Part shown: one piece after another, positions 29,245 to 37,238 of the stretch | How the letters are laid out: each line of letters opens with the position of its first letter | Numbering within the stretch: position 1 is the stretch's first letter | Source: DATJKD01 sp963728295 | GTDB lineage: Bacteria; Pseudomonadota; Gammaproteobacteria; Steroidobacterales; Steroidobacteraceae | Direction of reading: 5' to 3' | NCBI GenBank assembly: GCA_963728295.1 | Contig: CAVSKB010000006.1 | Span: 310,001 to 374,000, forward strand | Length of the DNA: 64,000 nucleotides | Program-made: the position numbers and the translations under genes | Notes under the pieces: generated by a model | The model's database searches: none | What the model was told of the DNA's origin: nothing | What the model saw: the letters and a program-made list of their open reading frames with translations, nothing else

Positions 29245-29682
29245 ATGCGTGGAATCTACGGTGGTCTGCTGCTGGCGCTCTGCCTGCCCTGCACGGCCGC
29301 GGACGATTTCAAGGTCATCGAGCTGGAACAGGACGTCATCGAGCTCGAACGTCGCGTCGAGGAGCTGTCGCGACAGGTCGCGCAATTGCAGCAGCGCAAC
29401 GCCGCCGCCGCCACCGGGCCCGCGACGCCTGTGGAGTCCCCCGCGCCCGCTGGGTCGGCGCCGTGGCTCAGCGCGGCAAACTGGGGTCGCGTTCGCGCCG
29501 GAATGAGCGAATTCGAAGTGATCGGCATTCTCGGGCCGCCTTCCTCCGTACGCGGCGCGCCCGAGTCGGAGTCGCGCACGCTGATGTACGCGATGGAGAT
29601 CGGTTCGTCGGCTTTCCTGAGCGGCCGCGTGGAATTGAAGGATCGGCGCGTGGTCGAGGTCCAGGTACCGGCTCTCAGATAG
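29245..29682 (+). CDS. Exported SmpA/BamE-like protein with coiled coil
   Basis: 145 residues. The signal peptide (about 1-18, ending CTAA) is followed by a heptad-rich coiled coil (about 22-55, IELEQDVIELERRVEELSRQ), a Pro/Ala linker and a C-terminal SmpA/OmlA-like domain: WGRVRAGMSEFEVIGILGPPSSVRG is the classic 'G-M-x-x-x-x-V-x-x-x-L-G-x-P' turn. No lipobox cysteine is in place, so it is probably soluble periplasmic. A GGGAGG sequence lies before the ATG. It leads into the stress-type island. Confidence 0.82.
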   Translation: MRGIYGGLLLALCLPCTAADDFKVIELEQDVIELERRVEELSRQVAQLQQRNAAAATGPATPVESPAPAGSAPWLSAANWGRVRAGMSEFEVIGILGPPSSVRGAPESESRTLMYAMEIGSSAFLSGRVELKDRRVVEVQVPALR

Positions 29683-29731
29683 TCTCGAGCCGAAACCTTG
29701 CGCCTTTCAGGCCGGGCGCGGCACGGCGCAC

Positions 29732-29753
29732 GTATGTTCGTCAACGCACCGAC
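29732..29753. promoter_or_regulatory. Dyad operator copy 1
   Basis: Core TGTTCG-TCAA-CGCACC at 29735-29750, flanked by GTA and GAC. It lies 50 nt upstream of the small ORF at 29804. One of six related dyads between 29.7 and 34.8 kb. Confidence 0.55.
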
Positions 29754-29803
29754 CGCTATCCCCGGCGCGCGCATCCTTCGGCACGAGGCTGAAGGAGACA
29801 GAC

Positions 29804-29965
29804 ATGCTAGCTCACGAGACCCACCCAGGCTGGACACGCTTCCTGGACCGGATCCGCAGGTTGTGGAACATACCGCCACCGAAGAGACCGACGCCGAAAC
29901 ACGGGTTTGAGCACGCTGTCGTTCGCCACGGCGATATTGGCGGGCCCGAGGTCTCCTCACGCTGA
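29804..29965 (+). CDS. Possible small protein
   Basis: 53 codons (MLAHETHPGWTRFLDRIRRL...), preceded by an excellent ribosome-binding sequence, AAGGAGA, 6 nt before the ATG, and by operator copy 1. The centre is a basic, Pro-rich segment (IPPPKRPTPKHG). No family recognised. The strong Shine-Dalgarno plus operator argue for translation; the lack of any domain keeps confidence modest. Confidence 0.45.
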   Translation: MLAHETHPGWTRFLDRIRRLWNIPPPKRPTPKHGFEHAVVRHGDIGGPEVSSR

Positions 29966-30012
29966 TTCGAGGTCCCTGCCCCCGAAATGGGCAGCGTTGA
30001 CCATCCACCGGC

Positions 30013-30038
30013 TCGTCTGTGCGAAAGCGTACAGACGA
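30013..30038. promoter_or_regulatory. Dyad operator copy 2
   Basis: Core TGTGCG-AAAG-CGTACA at 30018-30033. With its flanks the dyad extends to 11 paired positions, TCGTCTGTGCG against CGTACAGACGA (one G-T pair). It lies about 50 nt upstream of the desaturase ATG. Confidence 0.6.
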
Positions 30039-30087
30039 CACGTAAGTTGCCCGGGAATATCGCCTGCAGACTCCTCGAGCTAGGGCG

Positions 30088-31080
30088 ATGCCGGGCACCC
30101 AATTGTCAACGCGCCAGAGTTGCGCAGCCTTCGCAAGACCCTCACTAGGTCGGTCGGTCTGGCAGTTGACCAACACGCTGCCGACGTTCGCACTGCTGTG
30201 GTTGGTGATGGCGTGGACCGTGCACGCGCAGTGGCATTACGGCTGGACGCTGCTGCTCGCGCTGCCGGCCGCCGGGCTGTACGTGCGCCTGTTCATCATC
30301 CAGCACGATTGCAGCCACGGCTCGTATTTCGCAAGCAGACGCGCCAACCACTGGGTGGGCGCCTGTCTGGGGTTGATCACGCTGTTTCCCTTTGGCTACT
30401 GGAAGAAAACCCACGCCGTACATCACGCCACCTCGGGAAATCTCGACCGCCGTGGGTTCGGCGATGTCCTGACACTGACTCTCAACGAATATCGTTCGCG
30501 CTCGCGATTGAGCCGCTTCGGCTACCGCTGCTATCGCAGCATGCCCGTGCTCCTGGGCCTGGGGCCGATCTGGCAGTTCGTGATCAAGCATCGGGTGCCC
30601 CTCGATCTGCCGTTGTCGTGGAGGAAAGAGTGGCGCAGCGTGCTGCTCAACAATCTCATGCTTCTTCTCGCCGGCGTCGCCCTGGGCGGGACCGTCGGCT
30701 GGGGCACGGTGCTGATGGTGCAGCTGCCGGTGCTCCTGGTCGCCGGCGCAGTCGGCGTGTGGCTGTTCTACGTACAGCACACCTTCGAGTACGCCTACTG
30801 GTCACGGGCGGAGGACTGGGATCCCAATCAAGCCGCGGTCGCGGGCGCCTCGCACTACGACCTGCCGCAGGTGCTGCATTGGTTTACCGGCAACATCGGC
30901 TACCACCACATACATCACCTGGCGCCGCGTATTCCGAACTACCGCCTTGCGCGCAGCGTTTGAATCAAGCCCGCTGCTTCGCGGCGCGCACCGAGCCTGA
31001 CGCTGCGCTCGAGCCTCGAGTGCGCACGCATGAAGCTTTGGGACGAGGATCGGCGACGCATGGTCGGGTTTCCGGAGTGA
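30088..31080 (+). CDS. Membrane fatty acid desaturase (frame breaks near C-terminus)
   Basis: Integral-membrane di-iron desaturase. The three histidine boxes are HDCSH (73-77), HAVHH (109-113) and HHIHH in GYHHIHHLAPRIPNY, with four or more hydrophobic helices between. In the raw frame the protein ends at 30963, right after NYRLARSV. Reading across one extra base there and a compensating shift at about 31000 restores RAAFESSPLLR, then LTLRSSLECARMKLWDEDRRR and a stop at 31078-31080, which is how these desaturases normally end. The product probably lowers membrane lipid melting point. It lies behind operator copy 2. Confidence 0.88.
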
Positions 31081-31130
31081 ACGTACCTCGGCCGTGCCGC
31101 GACTGTCGCGCCTCGGCGTCCATCGCCGGG

Positions 31131-31156
31131 ATATCTGTGCGGCGGCGTACAGACGT
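31131..31156. promoter_or_regulatory. Dyad operator copy 3
   Basis: Core TGTGCG-GCGG-CGTACA at 31136-31151, flanked by ATATC and GACGT. It ends 64 nt upstream of the GTG start of the SWIM-finger-like gene and also lies just after the desaturase. Confidence 0.6.
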
Positions 31157-31215
31157 ACCAGCACTGTTTCGCGGACGCTTTCAGGCAGGCTGACGGAGAC
31201 TCTGAGGACATTGGC

Positions 31216-31452
31216 GTGGAGAATCCCGGGCGTCGCGCCTCACTCGTGCGGAGCGAGTACTTGATAGAGCGCTTTCGCGTTCTCTTCGAGTCTGGCGGTG
31301 GATGGCACTGCGGGTGCGCGGATTTCGCTTCCGCCAGTGCATGCGAACATTCCCGGGAAGCTGCCGGCATGCGCGCCGCTCAGGCCGAGATCACGGACCA
31401 TGTGGCGACCGGTCGCTCGCAATTCGCGCGGAATCTTTTCCCGAGCGCTTAA
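31216..31452 (+). CDS. Small SWIM-zinc-finger-like protein
   Basis: 78 codons from GTG 31216. Residues 31-46 read HCGCADFASASACEHS, i.e. C-x-C-x8-C-x-H (Cys32, Cys34, Cys43, His45), the ligand pattern of SWIM zinc fingers; the following REAAGMRAA is helical as in SWIM domains. SWIM domains bind DNA or proteins. The gene has its own upstream operator copy. Nothing else in the 550-nt stretch 31081-31628 looks coding. The zinc pattern is seen; identity as a regulator is inference. Confidence 0.55.
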   Translation: MENPGRRASLVRSEYLIERFRVLFESGGGWHCGCADFASASACEHSREAAGMRAAQAEITDHVATGRSQFARNLFPSA

Positions 31453-31628
31453 AACCGCATTTCCAAATGACTTGCGCGCCGAAGCCGAGCTGACCAGTGA
31501 CACATCCCATACGACGTGAGTCTCGCGACGACAATAGGGTAGGGCACGTCGCGCACCTTGAAGCATGGGAGGACGACGGCGAACAGACTGCAGCGCGCAT
31601 ATCACGCACAATCTGTCGGCGCGTGATC

Positions 31629-32336
31629 TCAGGAAGCCAGTAACCGATCCGTCTCCTTCTTGACCACGGCATAACACTCACAACACTGCTCTTCGAGCTT
31701 TGGCCGGTTCAGCACCGTGATCTTGCCACGGGCGTATCGGATGACCCCGAGCTTCTGCAGCTTGCCGGCGGCCTCCGTGACGCCTTCGCGCCGAACACCG
31801 AGCATGTTGGCGATCAGCTCCTGGGTCATGGTCAGTTCGTCGGAGGCCAGGCGGTCGAGCGACAGCAGCAGCCAGCGGCACAACTGCTGGTCCACCGAGT
31901 GATGCCGGTTGCAGACCGCGGTCTGGGCCATCTGCGTGATCAGGGCCTGCGTGTAGCGCAGCAGCTTGAGCTGCATCTGCCCGTTTCGATGGAACTCATC
32001 CTTGAGCAGCTGGCTGATCAGCTTGTACGCGTGGCCGGCGCTCTGCACGATCGCCCGGCTTGGGGTGGTTTCCCCGCCCATGAAAAGCGCGATGCCGATC
32101 AGACCCTCGTTCCCCACCACGGAGATCTCCGCGGACGCGCCGTCTTCCATCACGTACAGCAGCGAAACGATGCAGTCCGTCGGAAAGTAAACGTGGCGCA
32201 GGACATCGCCCGACTCGTACAAGACCTTGCCGAGGGGCATCGCCACGAGCTGCAGGTGCGGATAGAGCCGCTCGCGCTCCGCGGGCGCCAATGCCGCCAG
32301 TACGCTGTTCTGTTGCGGATCGTGAGGGCCGGGCAT
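31629..32336 (-). CDS. Crp/Fnr-family transcriptional regulator 1
   Basis: 235 residues: N-terminal cyclic-nucleotide-binding-like beta-roll (about 15-125), long dimerisation helix (about 130-155) and a C-terminal winged helix. The recognition region is MLGVRREGVTEAAGKLQ, followed by the wing RYARGKITVL. The end, EEQCCECYAV, carries the Cys-x-Cys-Tyr signature of a large proteobacterial subgroup whose effector is unknown. It lacks the N-terminal Fe-S cysteines of Fnr. A paralogue lies at 33905-34612. Its own promoter region contains a perfect dyad. Confidence 0.92.
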   Translation of the reverse strand: MPGPHDPQQNSVLAALAPAERERLYPHLQLVAMPLGKVLYESGDVLRHVYFPTDCIVSLLYVMEDGASAEISVVGNEGLIGIALFMGGETTPSRAIVQSAGHAYKLISQLLKDEFHRNGQMQLKLLRYTQALITQMAQTAVCNRHHSVDQQLCRWLLLSLDRLASDELTMTQELIANMLGVRREGVTEAAGKLQKLGVIRYARGKITVLNRPKLEEQCCECYAVVKKETDRLLAS

Positions 32337-32379
32337 TGGGCGTGTTCCGGTGGCTGAAAAGGTGCGGTGCCCGTTTTGC

Positions 32380-32418
32380 AGTATAGATCAAACACAATCC
32401 AGTGTGCGGTACCGCACA
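32380..32418 (-). promoter_or_regulatory. Promoter and dyad operator copy 4 of regulator 1
   Basis: Leftward -10 hexamer TATACT (32385-32380), with the perfect palindrome TGTGCG-GTAC-CGCACA (32403-32418; extends to GTGTGCG...CGCACAC, 32402-32419) ending 17 nt upstream of it. The operator thus overlaps the -35 position, a layout used by Crp/Fnr proteins for class II activation or autorepression. It lies in the divergent gap shared with the DUF4398 gene. Confidence 0.65.
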
Positions 32419-32477
32419 CCGGCCGCCCCGTGTGATTTAGCCGGTTGGCGCGCGTCTTCTCGACCAGCTGCGCCCTC

Positions 32478-32499
32478 CTATGTACGCAGGCGCACCGAC
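32478..32499. promoter_or_regulatory. Dyad operator copy 5
   Basis: Core TGTACG-CAGG-CGCACC at 32481-32496 with flanks CTA and GAC. It lies 88 nt upstream of the DUF4398 lipoprotein start and closely matches copies 1 and 6. Confidence 0.6.
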
Positions 32500-32584
32500 G
32501 CCCTCAGCTCCCCCCGCGCACACTCCGTCTCTTGATGGACGACCGACGGAACCGGTGGTCCACCGTCACCAGGCAGGAACTGAA

Positions 32585-32989
32585 ATGAACGTTACATCGC
32601 AAGATCACCGCCGCGGCTCGCACTGGCATGCCCCGCTGGCTGTCGCTGGCGCGCTGATGCTCGCAGCGTGCGCATCGACGCCACCGGCACCCACTGCAAA
32701 CCTCCAGGCTGCACAGCAGGCCATTGCCACCGCGGAGGGGGCTGAGGCCGGCAACTACGCCGCAGGCGAGCTGGCCGAGGCGCGCGCGAAGCTCGCGTCC
32801 GCCGACACCGCCGTAAAGGAAAAGGAAATGGTCATGGCCGAGCGATTCGCCGACGAGTCGCGCGCGGACGCGGAGCTTGCGTCGGCGAAGACCTCTGCGG
32901 CAAAGGCCAAGGCCGTGAATGATGAAATGAAGCTGAGCACCGGGACTCTGATCGAAGAGATGGAGCGCAGCTCAGGAGCAACGCCATGA
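32585..32989 (+). CDS. DUF4398 lipoprotein
   Basis: 134 residues. The signal peptide has a lipobox LAAC (Cys at about 29). The mature part is one long helical DUF4398 domain (NLQAAQQAIATAEGAEAGNYAAGELAEARAKL... pattern), rich in Ala, Glu and Lys and suited to a periplasmic coiled coil. The stop overlaps the start of the OmpA-family gene by 4 nt. The pair recurs together in proteobacteria and is thought to be envelope-related; the exact role is unknown. Confidence 0.9.
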   Translation: MNVTSQDHRRGSHWHAPLAVAGALMLAACASTPPAPTANLQAAQQAIATAEGAEAGNYAAGELAEARAKLASADTAVKEKEMVMAERFADESRADAELASAKTSAAKAKAVNDEMKLSTGTLIEEMERSSGATP

Positions 32990-33816
32990 TCGCGAAAGCC
33001 TACAAACTGAACACCCGCACCCTCATTGCGGCGACCGTGTCGTCGGTCCTTCTGGCCGCCTGCGCGGCTGCACCGCAGATACCGGCAGGCGCTGCACAGG
33101 CACGCAGCAAGCTCACGCAGTTGCAGTCGCATCAGGACCTCGCAACCCGTGCGCCCGTGGCAATAAAGGATGCGGAAGTCGCGGTGAGCGCCGCCGAAAC
33201 ACCACAGACGGACGAGGCGCTGGGAGCTCATCAGGTTTACATCGCCGACCGGAAGGTCGACACGGCCTGGGCGCTTGCCGAATCCCGTCTCGCAGAAGAT
33301 CAGCGTGCCGCACTTGGCGCGGAGCGCGAGAGCGCCCGTCTCGACTCCCGCACGCGCGAAGCCGATGCTGCCAAGTTGGCTGCTGCCAGCTCGGAGGCGG
33401 AGTCCGCGGAACTGCAGCGGCAGATCGACGAGCTGCAGGCGAAGGACACGGACCGCGGGTTGGTGCTGACGCTCGGCGATGTGTTGTTCGAGAGCGGCAA
33501 GGCTCAACTGAAGTCGGGGGCCGCCGGCAACCTGAACACGCTGGTCATGTTCCTCAACAACTACCCGAACCGTACCGTCCTGATCGAGGGCTACACGGAC
33601 AGCGTCGGCAGCGACGACTACAACCAGGGCTTGTCCAGCCGGCGCGCGGAATCGGTGCAGGCGTACCTGGTTGGACAGGGCATCGACCGGGGACGGCTCA
33701 CCGCGTCCGGTCTGGGTGAGAGCGCCCCGGTGGCAGACAACGAGTCGGCCATGGGCCGGCAGATGAACCGGCGCGTCGAGGTCATCATCAGCAATCCGGA
33801 CCTTGCGTCGAGATAG
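32986..33816 (+). CDS. OmpA-family lipoprotein with DUF4398-like region
   Basis: 276 residues. Signal peptide with lipobox LAAC (Cys about 26), then a helical Ala/Glu-rich region (about 35-150) similar in style to the upstream gene, then an OmpA peptidoglycan-binding domain (about 160-270): LGDVLFESGKAQL, IEGYTDSVGSDDYNQGLSSRRAESV and the closing NRRVEVII. Predicted to tether the outer membrane to peptidoglycan. Coupled to the DUF4398 gene by an ATGA overlap and followed by a terminator. Confidence 0.93.
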   Translation: MIAKAYKLNTRTLIAATVSSVLLAACAAAPQIPAGAAQARSKLTQLQSHQDLATRAPVAIKDAEVAVSAAETPQTDEALGAHQVYIADRKVDTAWALAESRLAEDQRAALGAERESARLDSRTREADAAKLAAASSEAESAELQRQIDELQAKDTDRGLVLTLGDVLFESGKAQLKSGAAGNLNTLVMFLNNYPNRTVLIEGYTDSVGSDDYNQGLSSRRAESVQAYLVGQGIDRGRLTASGLGESAPVADNESAMGRQMNRRVEVIISNPDLASR

Positions 33817-33860
33817 TTTGTCGAGTGGCGGGCACCACACGGTACTTCATGCCACTTCAA

Positions 33861-33892
33861 GCCGCGCGGCTCACGCTGCGCGGCGTTTTTTT
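33861..33892 (+). terminator. Rho-independent terminator
   Basis: Stem GCCGCGC/GCGCGGC (33861-33867 with 33878-33884), 10-nt loop, then a seven-T run (33886-33892). It ends the DUF4398-OmpA transcript and faces the converging second Crp/Fnr gene. Confidence 0.85.
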
Positions 33893-33904
33893 GGCACGAC
33901 ACGG

Positions 33905-34612
33905 TCAAGACAACATGCTGGTGTACGTCTCGTTGTCGGCTGCGTAACACCGGCACGCAGCGGCTTCGAGACCGCGTCCGTTGAGAATCGTGATGTTGCC
34001 GCGCGCGTAACGGATCAGCTTGCGCGACTGCAGCGCCATGGCGGCCCGAGTGACGCCTGCGCGACGCACGCCCAGCATGTAGGCGAGGAATTCATGGGTC
34101 ATGCGGAAGTCATTGGAATGCGCCCGATCCCGCGTCATCAGGAGCCAGCGCGCAAGCCGCGCCTCCACGAGGTGGAAGCGGGTGCAGGCGGCGGTTTGTG
34201 CCAGCTGGCTCAAAATCACATGGAGGTAGGAGTTCAGGCGATGTTGCAGGGTCGGACTGTGTTTGAGCTCGCGGCAGAATGGCGCCGCTTCCATTCGCCA
34301 GGCCGTGCCCGCGCCCTGCACGAGGCCGTGCAGCGGTGCGCTGCTTATGCCGAGGATCAACGAAACTCCCAGCATGCCTTCGTCGCCGACGAGGCCCACC
34401 TCGAGCCCGGCGTGTCCGTCGATCGGCGCGATCAGAGAGATGAAGCTCTCAACGGGGAAGAAGACGTCGCGAATACGCTCGCCAGGCGAGCAGAGCACTG
34501 CGCCGAGGGACAGCTCGACCTGCTCGCAGCGTGCAAGCAGGTGTTGGCGGTCGTGACGGGGCAGCGCCGCGATCAAATGGTTCTTCGAAGGGGCCGGCGA
34601 CGGCTCTGGCAC
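33905..34612 (-). CDS. Crp/Fnr-family transcriptional regulator 2
   Basis: 235 residues, same size and layout as regulator 1: beta-roll sensor domain, dimer helix with SQLAQTAACTRFH, then a winged helix with MLGVRRAGVTRAAMALQ and wing RYARGNITIL. The end EAAACRCYA keeps the Cys-x-Cys-Tyr signature. The recognition helix is nearly identical to that of regulator 1, so both may bind the same site. The start is GTG at 34612, preceded by AGGAGAG; no ATG is nearby. It diverges from the diguanylate cyclase gene. Confidence 0.9.
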   Translation of the reverse strand: MPEPSPAPSKNHLIAALPRHDRQHLLARCEQVELSLGAVLCSPGERIRDVFFPVESFISLIAPIDGHAGLEVGLVGDEGMLGVSLILGISSAPLHGLVQGAGTAWRMEAAPFCRELKHSPTLQHRLNSYLHVILSQLAQTAACTRFHLVEARLARWLLMTRDRAHSNDFRMTHEFLAYMLGVRRAGVTRAAMALQSRKLIRYARGNITILNGRGLEAAACRCYAADNETYTSMLS

Positions 34613-34658
34613 GGAGACTCTCCTGTCCGTCGGGCGGAAGATGCGGTTCCGATTTGAC

Positions 34659-34664
34659 AGTATG
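34659..34664 (-). promoter_or_regulatory. Candidate -10 of regulator 2
   Basis: Leftward CATACT (34664-34659), followed by a leader that resembles the regulator 1 leader (both continue ACTG-CAAA-CGG-ACCGCA-CTT with few changes). A half-site TGTTCG lies upstream at 34686-34691, but its partner half is poor. Confidence 0.4.
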
Positions 34665-34741
34665 ACCCTCGCATTCGCGCGGCTCTGTTCGGTGGACCAC
34701 GGAGCACCCACCGACCGCCCGGCACCGGCAGCTCGGGTCTG

Positions 34742-34763
34742 GTATGTACGGTAGCGAACCGAC
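34742..34763. promoter_or_regulatory. Dyad operator copy 6
   Basis: Core TGTACG-GTAG-CGAACC at 34745-34760, flanks GTA and GAC. It lies 62 nt upstream of the diguanylate cyclase ATG, in the divergent gap with regulator 2. Confidence 0.6.
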
Positions 34764-34822
34764 AATCTGAAGGGCCCCTGTGCAAGATCTTCACGGTCCA
34801 CCGTGCGCATGCCGCAGAACCA

Positions 34823-36263
34823 ATGTCCCGCACCATACTTCTTGTCCTGGACGACGCCGTAAATGCCGGCGCCGTTCGAGAGTGGCTCGTCAACTCGCGA
34901 GACGGACCCGTCAACGTCGAGTGGGTGAGGCGATGCTGCGACGGCATAGAACGGCTGCTCAGTCGGCGCGGCGAAAGCATCGCAGCGACCGTGGTCGACC
35001 TCTTCCTGCCCGATAGCCAGGGCATCGAGACGTTCGACCTGCTCTTCCACGCCTCGCCTCACGTTCCGATCCTGGTGGTGAGCAGTCTGCGCGACGAGGA
35101 CGTCGCCCGGCTGGCCGTCCAGCGCGGCGCGCAGGACTATCTGCTGAAGGAGCGCCTCGACGCATACACGTTGCCGAAGGCCGTGACCACCATGCTGGCG
35201 CGCTCGGCGCAGTCGGAGGCGCGGCTCCTGGAAGAGCGAGCGAGCGCAAGTCACTCTCGCCTCGATCGGGGATGCCGTGGTCAGCACCGACGTCGCCGGC
35301 AACGTGACCTACCTCAACCCGGTTGCTGAACGCATGACCGGCTGGTACCGGCAGGAGGCCTGCGGCCGGCCACTGCAGGAGGTGCTGCGAATCATCGACG
35401 CTGACAGCCGCGAACCGGCTCTGAATCCCCTCGCATTGGCGATCCTGAAGGACAAAACCGTCGGTCTGAGCGGCAATTGTGTGCTGATCCGCCGTGACGG
35501 GTACGAGTCCGCCATTGAAGACACCGCGGCACCCATACACGACGCGCGCGGAAAGGTAACCGGCGCCGTAATCGTCTTTCATGACGTGGGCGTGGCGCGC
35601 GCGATGTCACTCAGAATGTCGCACCTGGCTCAGCACGACTCTCTCACCGGGTTGCCCAACCGCGTGTTGCTGAACGACCGGCTCAACCAGGCGATCGAGA
35701 TGGCGCGGCGCCATCGCCAATCACTCGCGGTGTTGTACCTGGACGTCGACCGCTTCAAGCATATCAACGACACCCTGGGTCATGCGGTCGGTGATCGCCT
35801 GCTGCAGTCGATAGCCCGTCGCCTGGTGGCGTGCGTCCGCAGCTCGGATACCGTCAGCCGACTGGGTGGGGACGAATTCGTGGTGCTGCTTTCGGAAGTG
35901 GCTTGCGCGGAAGATGCCGTTCGCGCTGCGGACAAGATATTGGCCGCAATGGCCGCTCCGCAGAGGATTGACCAGCTGGATCTGCACGTCACAGTGAGCC
36001 TCGGTATAGGCGTGTATCCCGATGACGGGGCGGACGCCGAGACGCTGTTGAGGAATGCGGACCTGGCACTGTTGCGCGTCAAAGCGGATGGGCGCGGCAA
36101 CTCTCAGCTCTTTGAGCCGGAAGTCGGGGCTGCCATTGGAGAGAAGCATGGCTCCGGTGCAAGCAATACCGGCCATGCGGCTGACCGTGACCGTGCAGAA
36201 GTGACGCCGGCGCGTAGCGTCGCGCTGCGTACCAGAATCAACCGGATGTGGCGCCAACCATGA
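34823..36263 (+). CDS. Receiver-PAS-GGDEF diguanylate cyclase (frame break)
   Basis: About 480 residues after removing one extra base near 35250. The receiver domain (about 1-120) has the acidic pair in LVLDDAV, the phospho-acceptor aspartate in VVDLFLPDSQG and the lysine in DYLLKER. PAS domain (about 150-260) starting IGDAVVSTDVAGNVTYLN. GGDEF domain (about 275-430) with HDSLTGLPNR, DVDRFKHINDTLGH and an intact LGGDEFVVLL active site, so it should make cyclic-di-GMP; no I-site RxxD was noticed. The stop overlaps the kinase start by 4 nt, making the kinase its likely partner. Confidence 0.9.
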
Positions 36264-37178
36264 GGACAACAATGCAAAATCCAGCGGAATCAAGCCACGA
36301 TGGCCCTGGGCGGACGGGGCGACTCAACGGACTGCCATCCGATGGGGCGCTTCTCGCCGGCGCGAATGACGTCCGGATTGAGCGGATCGTCGGACGCGAA
36401 CCGCAGAACGGCGCACGGCTTCCGCGCCTGTGGCAGGAGGAACAGCACCTTGCGGCAGATCGCGCTGCGGCCCACCGGCACGTCAGCGAACAACTCGTAA
36501 TGGTCTCGCACGAGTTACGCAATTGCCTCGGCGCGGTCCGAATCGCGGCCAGCCTCATCAAGCTGAAGCGGCGCCAACCTGCCGCCGCGGAGAACGCACG
36601 GCTGGTCATCGAACACCAGGCCGCGCAGATGGCAGCGCTGATCAACGATCTGCTCGAAGTAGCTTTGCCCGAGCCTTCAGAGGGCGCTGGAGGTTGGCCC
36701 CTCCTGCGTCGCCTGCGAGTCGATTTGAGGGTCGTGGCAAGACATGCGCTCGAGACCGTCGCAGGGGAGATCGGCCGACGCAATCAACGGCTGACGGTCA
36801 CTCTGCCTGAAGCGCCGGTATGGCTGCAGGCCGACGCCGGCCGGCTGGAGCAGGTGCTCGTAAACCTGCTCGTCAACGCATCGAAGTACACCGACGATGC
36901 CGGCGAGCTGCGACTCTCAGTGCAGCACACGACCGGTGAGGCCACGGTGCGCGTTTGCCGATTCCGGCGCTGGTATCGCCCCCGATGTCCTGCCGCATGT
37001 GTTCGACCCGTTCGTGCAGGCGCATACCTCGTTGCCCCGCGCCGAACCGGGGATCGGCATCGGGCTGACCGTGGTCCGCGATCTGACCGAAATGCACGGT
37101 GGCCACGTGACTGCGGCGAGCGCCGGCCTGGGACACGGAAGCGAGTTCACGGTACATCTGCCGCTCGCCCTGGGCTGA
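36260..37178 (+). CDS. Soluble histidine kinase (frame break)
   Basis: About 305 residues with no membrane segment and no recognisable sensor domain in the first about 80. HisKA: VSHELRNCLGAVR with the phospho-accepting histidine. HATPase: N-box LVNLLVNASKYTDD, then after one extra T at about 36957 the G1 box ADSGAGIAPDV and G2 box GIGIGLTVVRDLTEMHGG. ATG 36260 overlaps the cyclase stop (ATGA); an in-frame ATG at 36248 is also possible. Probably receives its signal through a partner protein. Confidence 0.88.
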
Positions 37179-37238
37179 ACACCGACCCGGGCTGCAGCCT
37201 TCGCGGCTGGAACACTTCCGGCTGGGCGATTCGAACCG

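Noticed and set aside
31601..31627. ATCACGC/GCGTGAT hairpin after regulator 1 as a terminator
   Set aside because: It has a 13-nt loop and no T-run on either side, so it is weak as a Rho-independent terminator.
34686..34701. Seventh copy of the dyad upstream of regulator 2
   Set aside because: The half-site TGTTCG is present but the second half ACCACG does not fit; kept only as a weak note.
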